Shown one piece after another: positions 51,551-62,031 of a stretch of DNA of 64,000 bases; positions within the stretch are counted from its first letter, which is position 1, and every line of letters begins with the position of its first letter. Source of the DNA: Gemmatimonadaceae bacterium (GTDB lineage Bacteria; Gemmatimonadota; Gemmatimonadetes; Gemmatimonadales; Gemmatimonadaceae); contig JAHBVT010000001.1 in assembly GCA_019637355.1 (NCBI GenBank), positions 496,001-560,000 on the forward strand, in the 5' to 3' direction. Below the pieces are notes generated by a model. It was not told the origin of the DNA. It ran no database searches and saw nothing but the letters and a program-made list of their open reading frames with translations. A program made the translations under genes and the position numbers.

Positions 51551-52269
51551 ACCTGCGGCTGGCCACTCACGGCGCGTCCGAGCAACACCATCCCCGCCGC
51601 CTTCGCGATTTCCACGGCCATCGAGCTCGGCACGCTGGGCGTCGCCACCACCGCGATGCGCGCGCGCGCTGCTTTGAAGGCCAGCTCGCCGGAGATGCGT
51701 CCGGTCACCAGCAGCATCAGGTCGTCGGGCCGCGCGCCCGCGAGGATGTGTGCGCCGAGGGCTTTGTCCACCGCGTTGTGGCGGCCGATGTCCTCGGCGT
51801 GCGTGAGCAGCGTCTGGCCGTCCGTGAGCGCGGCGGCGTGGATGCCGCCCGTGTCCTTGTAGCGCTCGCCGCGCGCGAACAGCTCCTTGAACAGCGCCCG
51901 CGTCTGCGCGAGGTCAGGAATCGCAGGCAGGCTGCTGCGCCGCGGCACGTTGGAGAGCGAGCCCAGGATCGTCGTGACCGCGCCGCAGCCCGAGGCCAAC
52001 ACGCGGCGGCGCTCCTGCCCCTCCACCGTCCGGTACCGGTCTTCTGGCACGGTCACCCAGAACCCGGGCTCCTTGGCGCAGGGGCGCATCGAGAGCAGGT
52101 CGGCCTTGGCGTCGATGTAGCCCTCGCCGAAGCACCAGCCCACGACGAGTTCCGGCAGCTGCTCTGGCGTGCACATCCACGTGACGGCCGGCTCGCCATT
52201 GACCTCGAGCCAGACGGGAGTCTCGTCCACCGCATCGAGGCGGGGCGCGCCGTCCGGCAGCGCCGTCAT
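51538..52269 (-). CDS. fdhD: FdhD sulfurtransferase for formate dehydrogenase maturation
   Basis: Start at ATG 52269 gives 243 residues; the frame is open upstream only as a shadow of the QueD-like gene. WLEVNGEPAVTWMCTPEQL, VVGWCFGEGYI, the catalytic ASGCGAVT loop, HAAALTDGQTLLTHAEDIGRHNAVDK (read as two overlapping motifs ALTDGQ and EDIGRHNAVDK) and TGRISGELAFKAA are all typical. FdhD passes sulfur from a cysteine desulfurase to the Mo-bisMGD cofactor before insertion in formate dehydrogenase. No formate dehydrogenase gene lies in the window. Confidence 0.93.
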   Translation of the reverse strand: MTALPDGAPRLDAVDETPVWLEVNGEPAVTWMCTPEQLPELVVGWCFGEGYIDAKADLLSMRPCAKEPGFWVTVPEDRYRTVEGQERRRVLASGCGAVTTILGSLSNVPRRSSLPAIPDLAQTRALFKELFARGERYKDTGGIHAAALTDGQTLLTHAEDIGRHNAVDKALGAHILAGARPDDLMLLVTGRISGELAFKAARARIAVVATPSVPSSMAVEIAKAAGMVLLGRAVSGQPQVWRP

Positions 52270-52685
52270 CCCGGTTCGACCTCGGCCCAGAGGTTGGGCT
52301 CCTCGGATATCCGCACACGCAGCACCCGCGTCGCGTCGCCCAGCGCCGCCTGCACCTTGCGCGCGATCCACCAGGCCACGTTCTCGCTGGACGGAATCTC
52401 CCTGCCTTCCGCGAACTCAGGCACATCGAGCACGAGGTTCTTGTGGTCGAGGGCCTGGAACACTTCACGCTGCATCGCGCGGTCGAAGGCCATCAGGTCG
52501 GCGCAAAACCCCGTCAGCGGGTCGATCTCACCGCCGATGGTGACGTCCACCGTGTAGGTGTGGCCGTGCCAGTTGGGATGCGCGCAGACGCCGAAGACCT
52601 CGGCGTTCTTCGCTTCGTCCCATTCCGGGCGGCGGTAGCGGTGCGCCGCAGAGAAGACGACGCGGCGCGTCAGCGTAGCGCGCAT
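52266..52685 (-). CDS. queD: 6-pyruvoyltetrahydropterin synthase/QueD family enzyme
   Basis: The 139-residue protein carries the zinc site (FSAAHRY, His15; NWHGHTYTVDV, two His near residues 40-42), a catalytic Cys in GVCAHPNW, and LDHKNL and SSENVAWWIARK near the C-terminus. The HGH and LDH-N-L motifs fit both 6-carboxytetrahydropterin synthase (queuosine) and PTPS-type enzymes. No other que gene is visible, so the product is uncertain. It overlaps fdhD by 4 bases. Confidence 0.85.
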   Translation of the reverse strand: MRATLTRRVVFSAAHRYRRPEWDEAKNAEVFGVCAHPNWHGHTYTVDVTIGGEIDPLTGFCADLMAFDRAMQREVFQALDHKNLVLDVPEFAEGREIPSSENVAWWIARKVQAALGDATRVLRVRISEEPNLWAEVEPG

Positions 52686-52689
52686 CGGC

Positions 52690-53394
52690 TCAGCGGCCCC
52701 ACACCCGCGCGATGCCCAGCATCAACGTCGTCTGGCCCACCCAGGGATTCTTGCGGTTGGAGCCCAGGATCGATTCGTCGATCGTCGAGCCATCCTCGGT
52801 GAAGCTGTTCGGGTAGTTCATCCGGTAGAGCATCCGCGTGAGCTCGGCGCGCCACTCCCAGTCGCGGCCGGTGACGCCACGGAGGTTGAGTCCGTACGAG
52901 ACGTGCAGCTTGGGGCCGAAGCGGTACTCGCCGATGTCGTAGCTGTCGTTCCACGAGCCGATGAACCCCGTGTTCAGGAACAGCCGCGGGGCGATCCCGT
53001 TCCAGGCCTTCTCGCCGGTGAGTGACGCCGCGAGGCCCATATCGAAGAACATCAGCGGGTCGCGCCGCGTCCCCACGTAGCTCTGCGGCCCGCTGAAGAG
53101 CGGGTCGCGGATGTTGCGCTCCGCCGTCGGCGCGAGTCCGGCGCGCATCGTCAGGAAGAACGCGCTGGGAAAGTCATAGTCGTACGCCGCCGCCAGGACG
53201 AGGCTGCCCTTGGGCCCCACGTCCGCCGGCTCGCTCACGCTCGCGAGGTAGCCGAGGTACGTGGTCAGGATATGCCGCCCCGGCGCGTCCACGTAGGGAC
53301 TCTTCTCGGGCAGGTGACCCACGACCTGCGCGGACGCAGGCGTGGCGGCGAAGGAAACCAGGAGCGCGGCGAACGCGCGAATACGGTAGGTCAC
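52690..53394 (-). CDS. Secreted outer-membrane-like protein of unknown function
   Basis: The 234-residue protein has a signal peptide (FAALLVSFAATPASAQ, cleavage near residue 22). The mature part shows alternating aromatic and hydrophobic residues in strands such as GSLVLAAAYDYDFPSAFFL, PRLFLNTGFIGSW and WVGQTTLMLGIARVW, with a C-terminal aromatic segment, as in small beta-barrel proteins. No named family is recognised. GTG 53394 overlaps the gpmI stop (GTGA). Confidence 0.65.
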   Translation of the reverse strand: MTYRIRAFAALLVSFAATPASAQVVGHLPEKSPYVDAPGRHILTTYLGYLASVSEPADVGPKGSLVLAAAYDYDFPSAFFLTMRAGLAPTAERNIRDPLFSGPQSYVGTRRDPLMFFDMGLAASLTGEKAWNGIAPRLFLNTGFIGSWNDSYDIGEYRFGPKLHVSYGLNLRGVTGRDWEWRAELTRMLYRMNYPNSFTEDGSTIDESILGSNRKNPWVGQTTLMLGIARVWGR

Positions 53395-54941
53395 GCAGGG
53401 ACTCCAATCAGTCGCAGGTCGCGGCCCGTCATCTCCGACGGCCGGTCGACGCCGAGCAGCGAGAGCACGGTGGGGCCGACGTCGCAGAGCGCACCGCCGC
53501 TCCGCAGGGGCACCGCCTCGCCATCCTCGACGATGAGGAAGGGAACAGGATTCGTGGTGTGGGCCGTGTGCGGCCCACCGGTTGCAGGGTCCAGCATCAT
53601 CTCGCAGTTGCCGTGGTCGGCCGTGATCAACAACCGCGCGCCGCTCTTGCCAACCGACGCGACGATGCGCGCCAACTGCTCATCCACCACCTCGCAGGCA
53701 CGCACCGTTGCCGCAAAGTTGCCGCTATGCCCGACCATATCGCCGTTGGCATAGTTGCACAAAGTGAACTCGTGGGACTTCGACTCGATCGCCTTGCAGA
53801 GCACATCGGTGATACCCGGCGCGCTCATTTCCGGCATCAGGTCGTAGGTCGCCACCTGCTGGCTCGGCACGAGGATGCGCTCCTCGCCCCGGTACGGCAC
53901 TTCGTTGCCGCCGTTGAAGAAGTATGTCACGTGCGGGTACTTCTCCGTTTCCGCCGTGCGCAGCGTGCTCATCCCGGCGTCTTCCAGCACCTCGGCCACG
54001 ATCTTGGCCATCGAGAACGGTTCGAAGGCCACCGGAAGCCCGAAGGTCTGGTCGTACTGGGTCATCGTCGCCACGTGCAGGCGCGGGCGGTCGTCCACGT
54101 CGAAGCCGTCGAACTCCCGGTCGGTGAGCGCCCGCACGATCTGCCGCATCCGGTCGGAGCGGAAGTTCCACGTGATCACCGCGTCACCGTCGCGCATCGG
54201 GGCCAGCGGCGCGCCGTCGCGGACGATCACCGCCGGCTCCATAAACTCGTCGGTGACGTCGCGCTCGTAGTTGCCCGTGATGAATGCAAGCGGATCGCGG
54301 GCGGTGGGCCCGCTGCCGCGCACCGCCGCATCGTAGCACTTCTGCGTGCGCGCCCAGCGCCGGTCGCGGTCCATCCCGAAGTAGCGCCCGCCGATGCTCG
54401 CCACCTCGGCGCGGCCCTGTACGCGCGTGAGGAGTTCGCGGACGTAGCCGAGGCCGGAGCGGGGCAGGGTGTCACGGCCGTCGAGCAGCAGGTGCAGCGC
54501 CACGCGTGGCACGCGCTCGCGCGCGGCCAATTCCACGAGCGCCAGCAGGTGGTCGTCGTGGCCGTGCACGCCACCGTCGCCCACCAGGCCCAGCAGATGC
54601 AGGGTGCCGCCGGACTTCCGCACCTGCGCGCAGGCCGCCCGCAGGGCGTCGATCTCGAAGAACGTCCGCTGGCGGATGCTCTCGCCGATGCGCACCAAGT
54701 CCTGCATCACCACGCGGCCGGCGCCGAGGTTGAGGTGGCCGACCTCCGAGTTACCCATCTGGCTCTCGGGCAGGCCCACCGCGAGACCGCTGGCGTCGAG
54801 CAGCGTGCGCGGCGCGCGCGCCCACAGGCGGTCCCAAGTCGGGGTGTGCGCCGCGTGGATGGCGTTGCCTTCGGACGAGTCGCGGAAGCCCCAGCCGTCG
54901 AGAACGACGAGCACGACGGGGCGGTCCACCCGGGATGCCAT
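53391..54941 (-). CDS. gpmI: 2,3-bisphosphoglycerate-independent phosphoglycerate mutase
   Basis: ATG 54941 gives 516 residues, the usual iPGM length; the open frame upstream is a shadow of the divergent gene. VLVVLDGWGFRD (metal Asp near residue 15), MGNSEVGHLNLGAGR (Ser nucleophile near residue 65), LHLLLDGRDTLP, RYFGMDRDRRW and the second metal site TADHGNCEMM are in order. It interconverts 3- and 2-phosphoglycerate in glycolysis with two Mn2+. It is the first gene of the long minus-strand operon. Confidence 0.95.
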   Translation of the reverse strand: MASRVDRPVVLVVLDGWGFRDSSEGNAIHAAHTPTWDRLWARAPRTLLDASGLAVGLPESQMGNSEVGHLNLGAGRVVMQDLVRIGESIRQRTFFEIDALRAACAQVRKSGGTLHLLGLVGDGGVHGHDDHLLALVELAARERVPRVALHLLLDGRDTLPRSGLGYVRELLTRVQGRAEVASIGGRYFGMDRDRRWARTQKCYDAAVRGSGPTARDPLAFITGNYERDVTDEFMEPAVIVRDGAPLAPMRDGDAVITWNFRSDRMRQIVRALTDREFDGFDVDDRPRLHVATMTQYDQTFGLPVAFEPFSMAKIVAEVLEDAGMSTLRTAETEKYPHVTYFFNGGNEVPYRGEERILVPSQQVATYDLMPEMSAPGITDVLCKAIESKSHEFTLCNYANGDMVGHSGNFAATVRACEVVDEQLARIVASVGKSGARLLITADHGNCEMMLDPATGGPHTAHTTNPVPFLIVEDGEAVPLRSGGALCDVGPTVLSLLGVDRPSEMTGRDLRLIGVPA

Positions 54942-55044
54942 AGTTGGCCAGTGCCAGTAAGGGGGTATAACTTCGCATAGCGTCGCGCGACGAGTGGCAC
55001 GACCACCCGCGCAATCTATTCTCGCCCACGCCCCCCTACCAGCG

Positions 55045-56211
55045 ATGCACCTGCTGCGCCGCCAACTTGCCGTTGCCCTGCTCCTCGCTTCGCCGCTCTC
55101 GGCGCAGCAGGGACGCCTCACCGCCGACGTGGACGTCTCGTCGTCGCCCGGTGGTGGCATCGTCGCCACACTGCGCAGCGGCACCACCTGGCCCACCGGA
55201 GCCACGCGCAACGGCTTCACGTCGGTGACGATCGAGGCCTGGATCGACGCTTCGCGCTTCGCCGGACCCCGCGACTCCTTCCCGGTGACCATCGGCGGGA
55301 CGGCCAACCTCCGGATTCGGCAGCAGCCATCGCTCCAAGGGGCCATCCTCGGGAGCTTCCGGGCCGGGGCCGGAGTCCGCATCCTCGAACGCCGCGAGAC
55401 CTGGGCTCGGATCCGCCGCGAGGTCTGGGTGCCGTCGGGGTCGATTGTGGTGCAGGCTGCGTCCGCCCCGAGCGGCGCCACCACGACCCCAAACCGGCCG
55501 CCGACGCCGCCGCCGATCACCGGCGCCCCAGCTCCCACCGCTCGGCCGGGAGCCCAGCCAGCCGCACCGAGCGCGGGTGCTGGCGCCAATCCGCCTGCTA
55601 CCACAGGCCAGACGACCACAGGGGGCCAGCCGGGAGCGGCCAGCCAGTCGACGACCCCTGCCTCTGCCGCGCCAGCCGCTGGAGCGGCGCCGAGAGCCAC
55701 CGGACCCGCCGGATCGCTCCGGTCCGAACGGTCAGCTCAGCTTCGTCAGGGGCCCAATGGTCCACTACTTGGGCAACTGGAAGCGGGTGCCGTTGTGACC
55801 CCGCAGACCCGCGACCGCGGTTGGGTCAAGATTCAGCTTGAGGCTTGGGTGCCGGAGTCGCTGTTCGTCCCCGCGGACACGGCATTCGGTTCCGCGCTCA
55901 CCGCCGCGGACCTGCGAGCCAACCCCGACGGTCATCGGGGCAAGATTGTCCGTTGGGAGGTCCAGGTGGTGGGGATGCAGACCGCCGATCCCCTCCGACG
56001 CGATATGGAACGGGATGAACCCTTCCTCCTCGCGATGGGCCCCACCGGCGAGGACGCGATCCTCTACATCACGGTGCCCGCGCGGATGCTCGACGAGGCA
56101 CGGGCGCTCCAGCCCCTGGCCAACGTGCTGCTGACCGCACGCGTGCGCACGGGGCGTTCAAACCCCACCGGTGCGCCCATCCTGGAACTCATCTCCATCG
56201 TACGAAAGTAA
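55045..56211 (+). CDS. Secreted protein with two bacterial SH3 domains
   Basis: ATG 55045 (388 residues) begins a signal peptide ending SAQQ. An SH3b domain at about residues 88-135 (ANLRIRQQPSLQGAILGSF, then WARIRREVWVPSG) and a second at about 230-278 (AQLRQGPNGPLLGQLEAG, then RGWVKIQLEAWVPES) flank a Pro/Ala/Thr-rich linker of about 90 residues. The last 100 residues (KIVRWEVQVVGMQTADPLRR to ILELISIVRK) form a separate beta-rich domain. SH3b domains often bind peptidoglycan, so a periplasmic wall-linked role is likely. Confidence 0.75.
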   Translation: MHLLRRQLAVALLLASPLSAQQGRLTADVDVSSSPGGGIVATLRSGTTWPTGATRNGFTSVTIEAWIDASRFAGPRDSFPVTIGGTANLRIRQQPSLQGAILGSFRAGAGVRILERRETWARIRREVWVPSGSIVVQAASAPSGATTTPNRPPTPPPITGAPAPTARPGAQPAAPSAGAGANPPATTGQTTTGGQPGAASQSTTPASAAPAAGAAPRATGPAGSLRSERSAQLRQGPNGPLLGQLEAGAVVTPQTRDRGWVKIQLEAWVPESLFVPADTAFGSALTAADLRANPDGHRGKIVRWEVQVVGMQTADPLRRDMERDEPFLLAMGPTGEDAILYITVPARMLDEARALQPLANVLLTARVRTGRSNPTGAPILELISIVRK

Positions 56212-56223
56212 TCCTGTTCATTC

Positions 56224-56244
56224 GGTCAGTGACCCGAGCTGACC
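56224..56244. repeat. Small inverted repeat between SH3 and M15 genes
   Basis: GGTCAG (56224-56229) and CTGACC (56239-56244) are complementary around a 9-base loop. It follows the SH3 gene stop by 12 bases, so it could be a weak terminator or an operator for the M15-like gene starting at 56301. No T-tract follows. Confidence 0.35.
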
Positions 56245-56300
56245 ATTTAGACAGTTTTGACGGGTATTCCCCGTGTGTCCGAGCAAGTGTACGATTTGCT

Positions 56301-57218
56301 ATGCTCGACCGACGACGACGATCCGTTCCTATCGCCCTGTTGTTCGCTGCCGCCCTCTCGGGCTCCGCAGCCGGCCAGGCCGCCGCATCCCCGCAGCATC
56401 AGGCCCGAGACGCCGCACCAGCGATCCCAGAATCCCTCCGCGGCCATAGCGGGCAGCTCCGCGCCTACGTCGCCGCCCCCGCGGCAGACACCGCCCGCAC
56501 CATCGCCGCCGGGCCCTCCGAGCCCCCCACACTCATCCCGCCGGTCTACACCTTCCGCGACTCTGCCGGGGGTGGCGTCTTTCACTTCATCACGCTGCTC
56601 CCCTTCGACCGCAAGCGGGACGGCCGCGTCGGCGCCTATCGCGTCGGCCGCTGGCCCGCCGAGCGCCGCCCGGCCCGATCGCCGCAGGACGCACTCCCGG
56701 CGGGCTTCATCGCCGTGACGCCGGAGATGCAGTCCCTGATGATTTCCACGCACTTCACGCTCGGCGACTTCCTCCCCGAACGCGATGCGCAGGCCGAAGT
56801 TTGGCCCAAGCCCTTGGTCTTGGAACTTCGGTTGGTCGACAAGCTCGAGCTCATTCTGACCGCGCTCCGGGACTCAGGCATCGCCGCACCGCGCCTCCGG
56901 ATGATGTCGGCGTTCCGCACCCCGAACGTGACGCTGGGCGGCGCCCGCACGGCCTTGTCGCCCGATTCCCGCCACCAGTACGGGGACGCGGCAGACTTCA
57001 TCGTGGACGCTGACGGCGACGGCCGCCTCGACGACCTCGACCGCGACGGTCGCCGCGACCTCGGCGATGCCCGCTGGCTGGTCCGGGTCATCCGCGCCAT
57101 CGAGGCGGAGCACCCCGACCTGGTCGGCGGCATCGGTGTCTACCGCCGGGACGGTGGCAACGGACACTTCCTCCACGTGGACACCCGGGGGGAGCGCGCG
57201 CGCTGGGGATTGCAGTAG
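56301..57218 (+). CDS. M15-like (YcbK/DUF882) peptidase, secreted
   Basis: Start at ATG 56301 gives 305 residues with a signal segment (VPIALLFAAALSGSAAGQ). The C-terminal half has RMMSAFRTP (about residues 208-216), then SRHQYGDAADFIVDADGDG with the zinc-binding His and Asp, and GNGHFLHVDTRG with the third ligand His, as in Peptidase_M15_3 proteins. These cleave peptidoglycan peptides. The inserted DADGDGRLDDLDRDGRRD stretch is Asp-rich and resembles a calcium-binding dockerin-like loop, unusual in this family. Confidence 0.8.
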   Translation: MLDRRRRSVPIALLFAAALSGSAAGQAAASPQHQARDAAPAIPESLRGHSGQLRAYVAAPAADTARTIAAGPSEPPTLIPPVYTFRDSAGGGVFHFITLLPFDRKRDGRVGAYRVGRWPAERRPARSPQDALPAGFIAVTPEMQSLMISTHFTLGDFLPERDAQAEVWPKPLVLELRLVDKLELILTALRDSGIAAPRLRMMSAFRTPNVTLGGARTALSPDSRHQYGDAADFIVDADGDGRLDDLDRDGRRDLGDARWLVRVIRAIEAEHPDLVGGIGVYRRDGGNGHFLHVDTRGERARWGLQ

Positions 57219-57226
57219 CTTCAGGA

Positions 57227-57625
57227 ATGCACGAGATCCTGCGCGACCGCATCCTGCGCCGCCTCGAGGCCCTGCCCGAGGATCGACTCTACCAGGTGCT
57301 CGATTACGTCGAGTTCCTCGAGTCCAAGTACGCCCAGCGCCAGGCCCCGGCGCCCAACGTGCTGCAGCGCTTCGCCGAGGGCGTCGAGGACACCCTCCGC
57401 GCCGGCAATCTTTCGGCCTCGACGGTGGCCGAGGCGATGGGCTTTATGAGCAAGGCAATGGGGGTGCTCAGCGGCGTGGCCGCCGCCGGCGCGTCGATGG
57501 CCGGTGACATCGTCGGCACTGCGCAGGCCAAGCCGGGCGCGCCGCCGGCCGCGGCGCCGCCGAAGCCGACCTCACCAGAGGCCCCTCCCTCGCTAGATGA
57601 GAAGGACCGCTCCGGTTTATCTTGA
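57227..57625 (+). CDS. Small hypothetical protein with DUF2281-like N-terminus
   Basis: The 132-residue protein begins MHEILRDRILRRLEALPED and RLYQVLDYVEFLESKYAQR, a helical segment similar to DUF2281-type proteins. A hydrophobic Ala/Gly-rich middle (AMGVLSGVAAAGASMAGD) and a Pro-rich tail follow. It ends 3 bases before guaB, so it is probably co-transcribed with it. Function unknown. Confidence 0.65.
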   Translation: MHEILRDRILRRLEALPEDRLYQVLDYVEFLESKYAQRQAPAPNVLQRFAEGVEDTLRAGNLSASTVAEAMGFMSKAMGVLSGVAAAGASMAGDIVGTAQAKPGAPPAAAPPKPTSPEAPPSLDEKDRSGLS

Positions 57626-57628
57626 TAG

Positions 57629-59098
<1,470 letters not shown>

Positions 59099-59109
59099 AG
59101 GTCGCACGC

Positions 59110-60126
59110 GTGCACGACCTGCTGACTGTTTCCCTCGTCCGTCGCGAGGCCATTGCCCGCTTGGCGGGGGAGTTGCATCCCGGGATGACCGTGGCGCTGT
59201 CTACGCATATCAACGCCGACGGCGACGGCTGCGGGTCGCAGACGGCTTTCGCCCGACTCCTCGGCCAGATGGGCATCCGCGCCATCATCGTGAACCCGAC
59301 GCCCTACCCGGAGCTGTTCCGCTGGCTGCTTGGCGAGGACGTGGAGGATCGAACGGCCGAAGGCGTCGAGGCGATTGCTCGCGTGGATCGCGTGGTCGTA
59401 CTCGACATCTCCGACTTGGGGCGTCTCGGCGGTTTGGCTGACGCCGTGCGCTCGAAACCGCAAGACGCGCTGGTCATTGACCATCACCTGCCGGGCGCCG
59501 AGCCGCCGGGTGCTGTGATGCTGAGCGACACTGCCGCTTGCGCGACGGCGGAGCTCGTCTACGACTTCGCGCGCGAACGCGGCCTCAGCATCACCACGCC
59601 CATCGCCAAGTCGCTCTACACGGCCTTGGTCACCGATACCGGCGGTTTCCGTTTTGGCAACACCTCACCCCGCTGCCTCGCTGTAGCCGCCGACCTGCTC
59701 ACTCACGGCGTGGACCCCGAGCAGATGTACGCAAGCATCTATGGCAGCGTTCCGCTCGGGCGCCTGCTGCTGTTACGGGATGCGCTCGATACGCTGGAGG
59801 TCGATCTCGTGAACGGATTGGCGTGGGTTTCGATACGGGCGGGTGCGCTTGAGACGTATCGCATCGGTACCGAAGACCTTGATGGCATCTCCGAGTATCC
59901 GCGCAGTATCGCTGGCGTGCGCCTGGCGATGCTGTTCCGCGATCTCGGTCACGGCCGGGTGAAGGTGTCGTTTCGCAGCACGGCGGGCGTGGACGTTCAC
60001 CAACTCGCGCAGTCGCTGGGCGGCGGCGGGCACGCCCGCGCCTCAGGTGCGTTGATTGCGGGCACCTTGGAGGAGGTGACGGCGCGGGTCCTCGCCGCTG
60101 CTCGCCGTCAGACCTCAGGCGCCTGA
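59110..60126 (+). CDS. nrnA: DHH-family phosphoesterase, NrnA type
   Basis: GTG 59110 gives 338 residues. STHINADGDGCGSQ (about residues 31-44), LDISDLGRLG, VIDHHLPG (DHH motif near residue 125) and TALVTDTGGFRFGN form the Mn2+ site; the DHHA1 domain ends with LGGGGHARASGA (GGGH motif, about 303-314). NrnA enzymes degrade nanoRNA and convert pAp to AMP. It converges on the pilin cluster with a 12-base gap. Confidence 0.92.
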   Translation: MHDLLTVSLVRREAIARLAGELHPGMTVALSTHINADGDGCGSQTAFARLLGQMGIRAIIVNPTPYPELFRWLLGEDVEDRTAEGVEAIARVDRVVVLDISDLGRLGGLADAVRSKPQDALVIDHHLPGAEPPGAVMLSDTAACATAELVYDFARERGLSITTPIAKSLYTALVTDTGGFRFGNTSPRCLAVAADLLTHGVDPEQMYASIYGSVPLGRLLLLRDALDTLEVDLVNGLAWVSIRAGALETYRIGTEDLDGISEYPRSIAGVRLAMLFRDLGHGRVKVSFRSTAGVDVHQLAQSLGGGGHARASGALIAGTLEEVTARVLAAARRQTSGA

Positions 60127-60138
60127 TGTGTCGCAGCA

Positions 60139-62031
60139 CTACGGGCTGGGGATCAGACCCTGCCAGTAGGTATTGATGTTGAAGTTGATGGGGTCGACTT
60201 CGTAGTAGTGCCCCTTGATGAAGTGCCCGGTCGTGGGGAAGTACGGAGGCGGATTCACGCCGGCGCAGGCGTCATACTGGTAGCGCTTGATGTACCCGCG
60301 ACCGTCGGTGATGCCGACCGGGCCGCGCGATTGCTGGATGATGCCGCCGGTCAGGAACAGGCATCCACGCTCGTTGTTCGCACCTTGGCAATCCTCCACG
60401 TCCGTCGGGCCCCGGTCGTACTGATTCGCGGTGAATTGGTTCAGGGCGATGACGACGGCGTGCACGACCTCGTCGCCGCCGCGGTTGTTCCAGGTCCGGT
60501 ACGACCCGGTGGTCCCTGGTCCTGGTCGCCACGGAGAGTTGAGTAGGTTGTGTGCCATCACCACGTTCTGGCCGCTGATGAGTCCCAGGAGGTCGCGGGC
60601 GGGCGAGTTGCACGGCACGCCGCTGCCGGGATTCGTGACGTAGGTGATGTTGTCGGCGATGATGATGTTGCCGGTCGCGGCGAGCGTGACCGAGCCGCGG
60701 AGCTTTCCGCTGATGGCGACCTTGCCCGTGACGTGGATGACGCCCTTGAAGTTCGGGTTCAGGGCGCGCGAAAGCGGCCAGAGGAACGCGGCGTCGCGCG
60801 GGCGGGCCGCCGTGACACGGGAATCGACCGCCCCCGTCCACTGCACCCACTCGCCCATCCCCCAATCATCGCGTCCGGCGATGATGCCGCCATTCGCGAC
60901 ACGGAACGTCCCGTAGGGGTTGGCCCCCGTGTTCACGTTGTCGTTCAGGCGGTCGTCGCCCCCGAGGAAGCAGAAGCGATTCTGCCCGTTGTTCGGTGCC
61001 CACGGCCGCTGGTCAGACGAGTTGCTGGTGCCGGTATGGCGCCCGAAGGTCTTGAAGTGGGAGTGCGACCCCGTACCGCTCGCGAGCGTGTGCCCGCAGT
61101 TGCGCGAGCTGCGCAAGCCGTTGGTGCCCCAGTTGCCCGTGGTATCGGCCACCACGAACCACGCGTCCGAATTGTTGAACACGCGATACACCTTGAAGAA
61201 GCCCTCGTCGACGCCGGTCGAGTCGCCGTCGCCATTGAGGTCGACGGCGACGAACTCGATGCGCATCGTCGCCTGGCCCGCCCCGCCGGCCGTCGAGCTC
61301 GTGAAGGCGGTCCCGCCGGCGGCGGCCTGCGTTTGTAGTCGCGCCAGTTCCGCCGTCTCCGGGAACGGGATCTCCGCAGCGTTCTCTTCGTAGCCGGCCA
61401 TATAGTTGCCGCGGTTTCGGTTCGTAATCGTACCGGCGGTCTTGAGCGGGCCCCAGAAGGTCGCGCCAGGGGCCACGTTCTGCAGAATGATGTTGTCGTT
61501 CGAGTGCACGGGGCCGTACAACACGTCGTTCGCGCCGAACACGATGACGCCTTCGAAGTCCGTGAAGTACGAGTACTTCGCGAAGCTTTCCTGCCGCACC
61601 TCGAGGCGGCGCACGACGCGGTTGCCGTGCGCATCCTGCGCGATCGCCACGATGCTCCCGAACACGCCGTACTGGCCTGTCGAGATGCCGCTGGGGCCGA
61701 TGTACGTGGTCCGCGTGACGCCCGGAATGGTGCTGCCGGCCGCGTCGGTGACGGTCACGCCGTTCTCGTACACGACGAATCCGCTATCAGGGTAGAGGGC
61801 CTTGTTGCCGTTCACCGCCGAGCGGGCCTGCTCGAGCCCGGCGTCCGCGACGCTCTCCAGTAGCGATAGCCGGTCGTGATACTTCGACACGAGCGCGGTG
61901 TTGAGGCCGAGGAACGAGGCGCCGGCCGCGATGGCAGCCACCGCCATAAAGACCATCATCACGATAGCGAGCGCGATGCCCGGACGCGCCCGCAGGCGTC
62001 GGCGAATCGCGTGGATACGGGTCTTCGTCAT
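60139..62031 (-). CDS. PilX-like minor pilin-associated protein
   Basis: Start set at ATG 62031 (630 residues), overlapping the upstream gene by 4 bases. RPGIALAIVMMVFMAVAAIA near residue 16 is a single N-terminal membrane helix as in PilX-type proteins, followed by LESVADAGLEQARSAVNG. The large C-terminal domain has a repetitive beta-rich character (GVIVFGANDVLYGPVHSND, GVIHVTGKVAISGKL, GSVTLAATGNIIIADN), resembling a right-handed beta-helix. It would sit at the pilus tip or in the periplasm. The start codon contains a rare CATG (62029-62032). Confidence 0.72.
   Translation of the reverse strand: MTKTRIHAIRRRLRARPGIALAIVMMVFMAVAAIAAGASFLGLNTALVSKYHDRLSLLESVADAGLEQARSAVNGNKALYPDSGFVVYENGVTVTDAAGSTIPGVTRTTYIGPSGISTGQYGVFGSIVAIAQDAHGNRVVRRLEVRQESFAKYSYFTDFEGVIVFGANDVLYGPVHSNDNIILQNVAPGATFWGPLKTAGTITNRNRGNYMAGYEENAAEIPFPETAELARLQTQAAAGGTAFTSSTAGGAGQATMRIEFVAVDLNGDGDSTGVDEGFFKVYRVFNNSDAWFVVADTTGNWGTNGLRSSRNCGHTLASGTGSHSHFKTFGRHTGTSNSSDQRPWAPNNGQNRFCFLGGDDRLNDNVNTGANPYGTFRVANGGIIAGRDDWGMGEWVQWTGAVDSRVTAARPRDAAFLWPLSRALNPNFKGVIHVTGKVAISGKLRGSVTLAATGNIIIADNITYVTNPGSGVPCNSPARDLLGLISGQNVVMAHNLLNSPWRPGPGTTGSYRTWNNRGGDEVVHAVVIALNQFTANQYDRGPTDVEDCQGANNERGCLFLTGGIIQQSRGPVGITDGRGYIKRYQYDACAGVNPPPYFPTTGHFIKGHYYEVDPINFNINTYWQGLIPSP

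Noticed and set aside
53391-55700. Open frame extending gpmI far upstream on the minus strand
   Set aside because: The extra part lies antisense to the SH3-domain gene and is Ala/Gly/Pro-rich with no similarity to iPGM. The conserved N-terminus begins at 54941.
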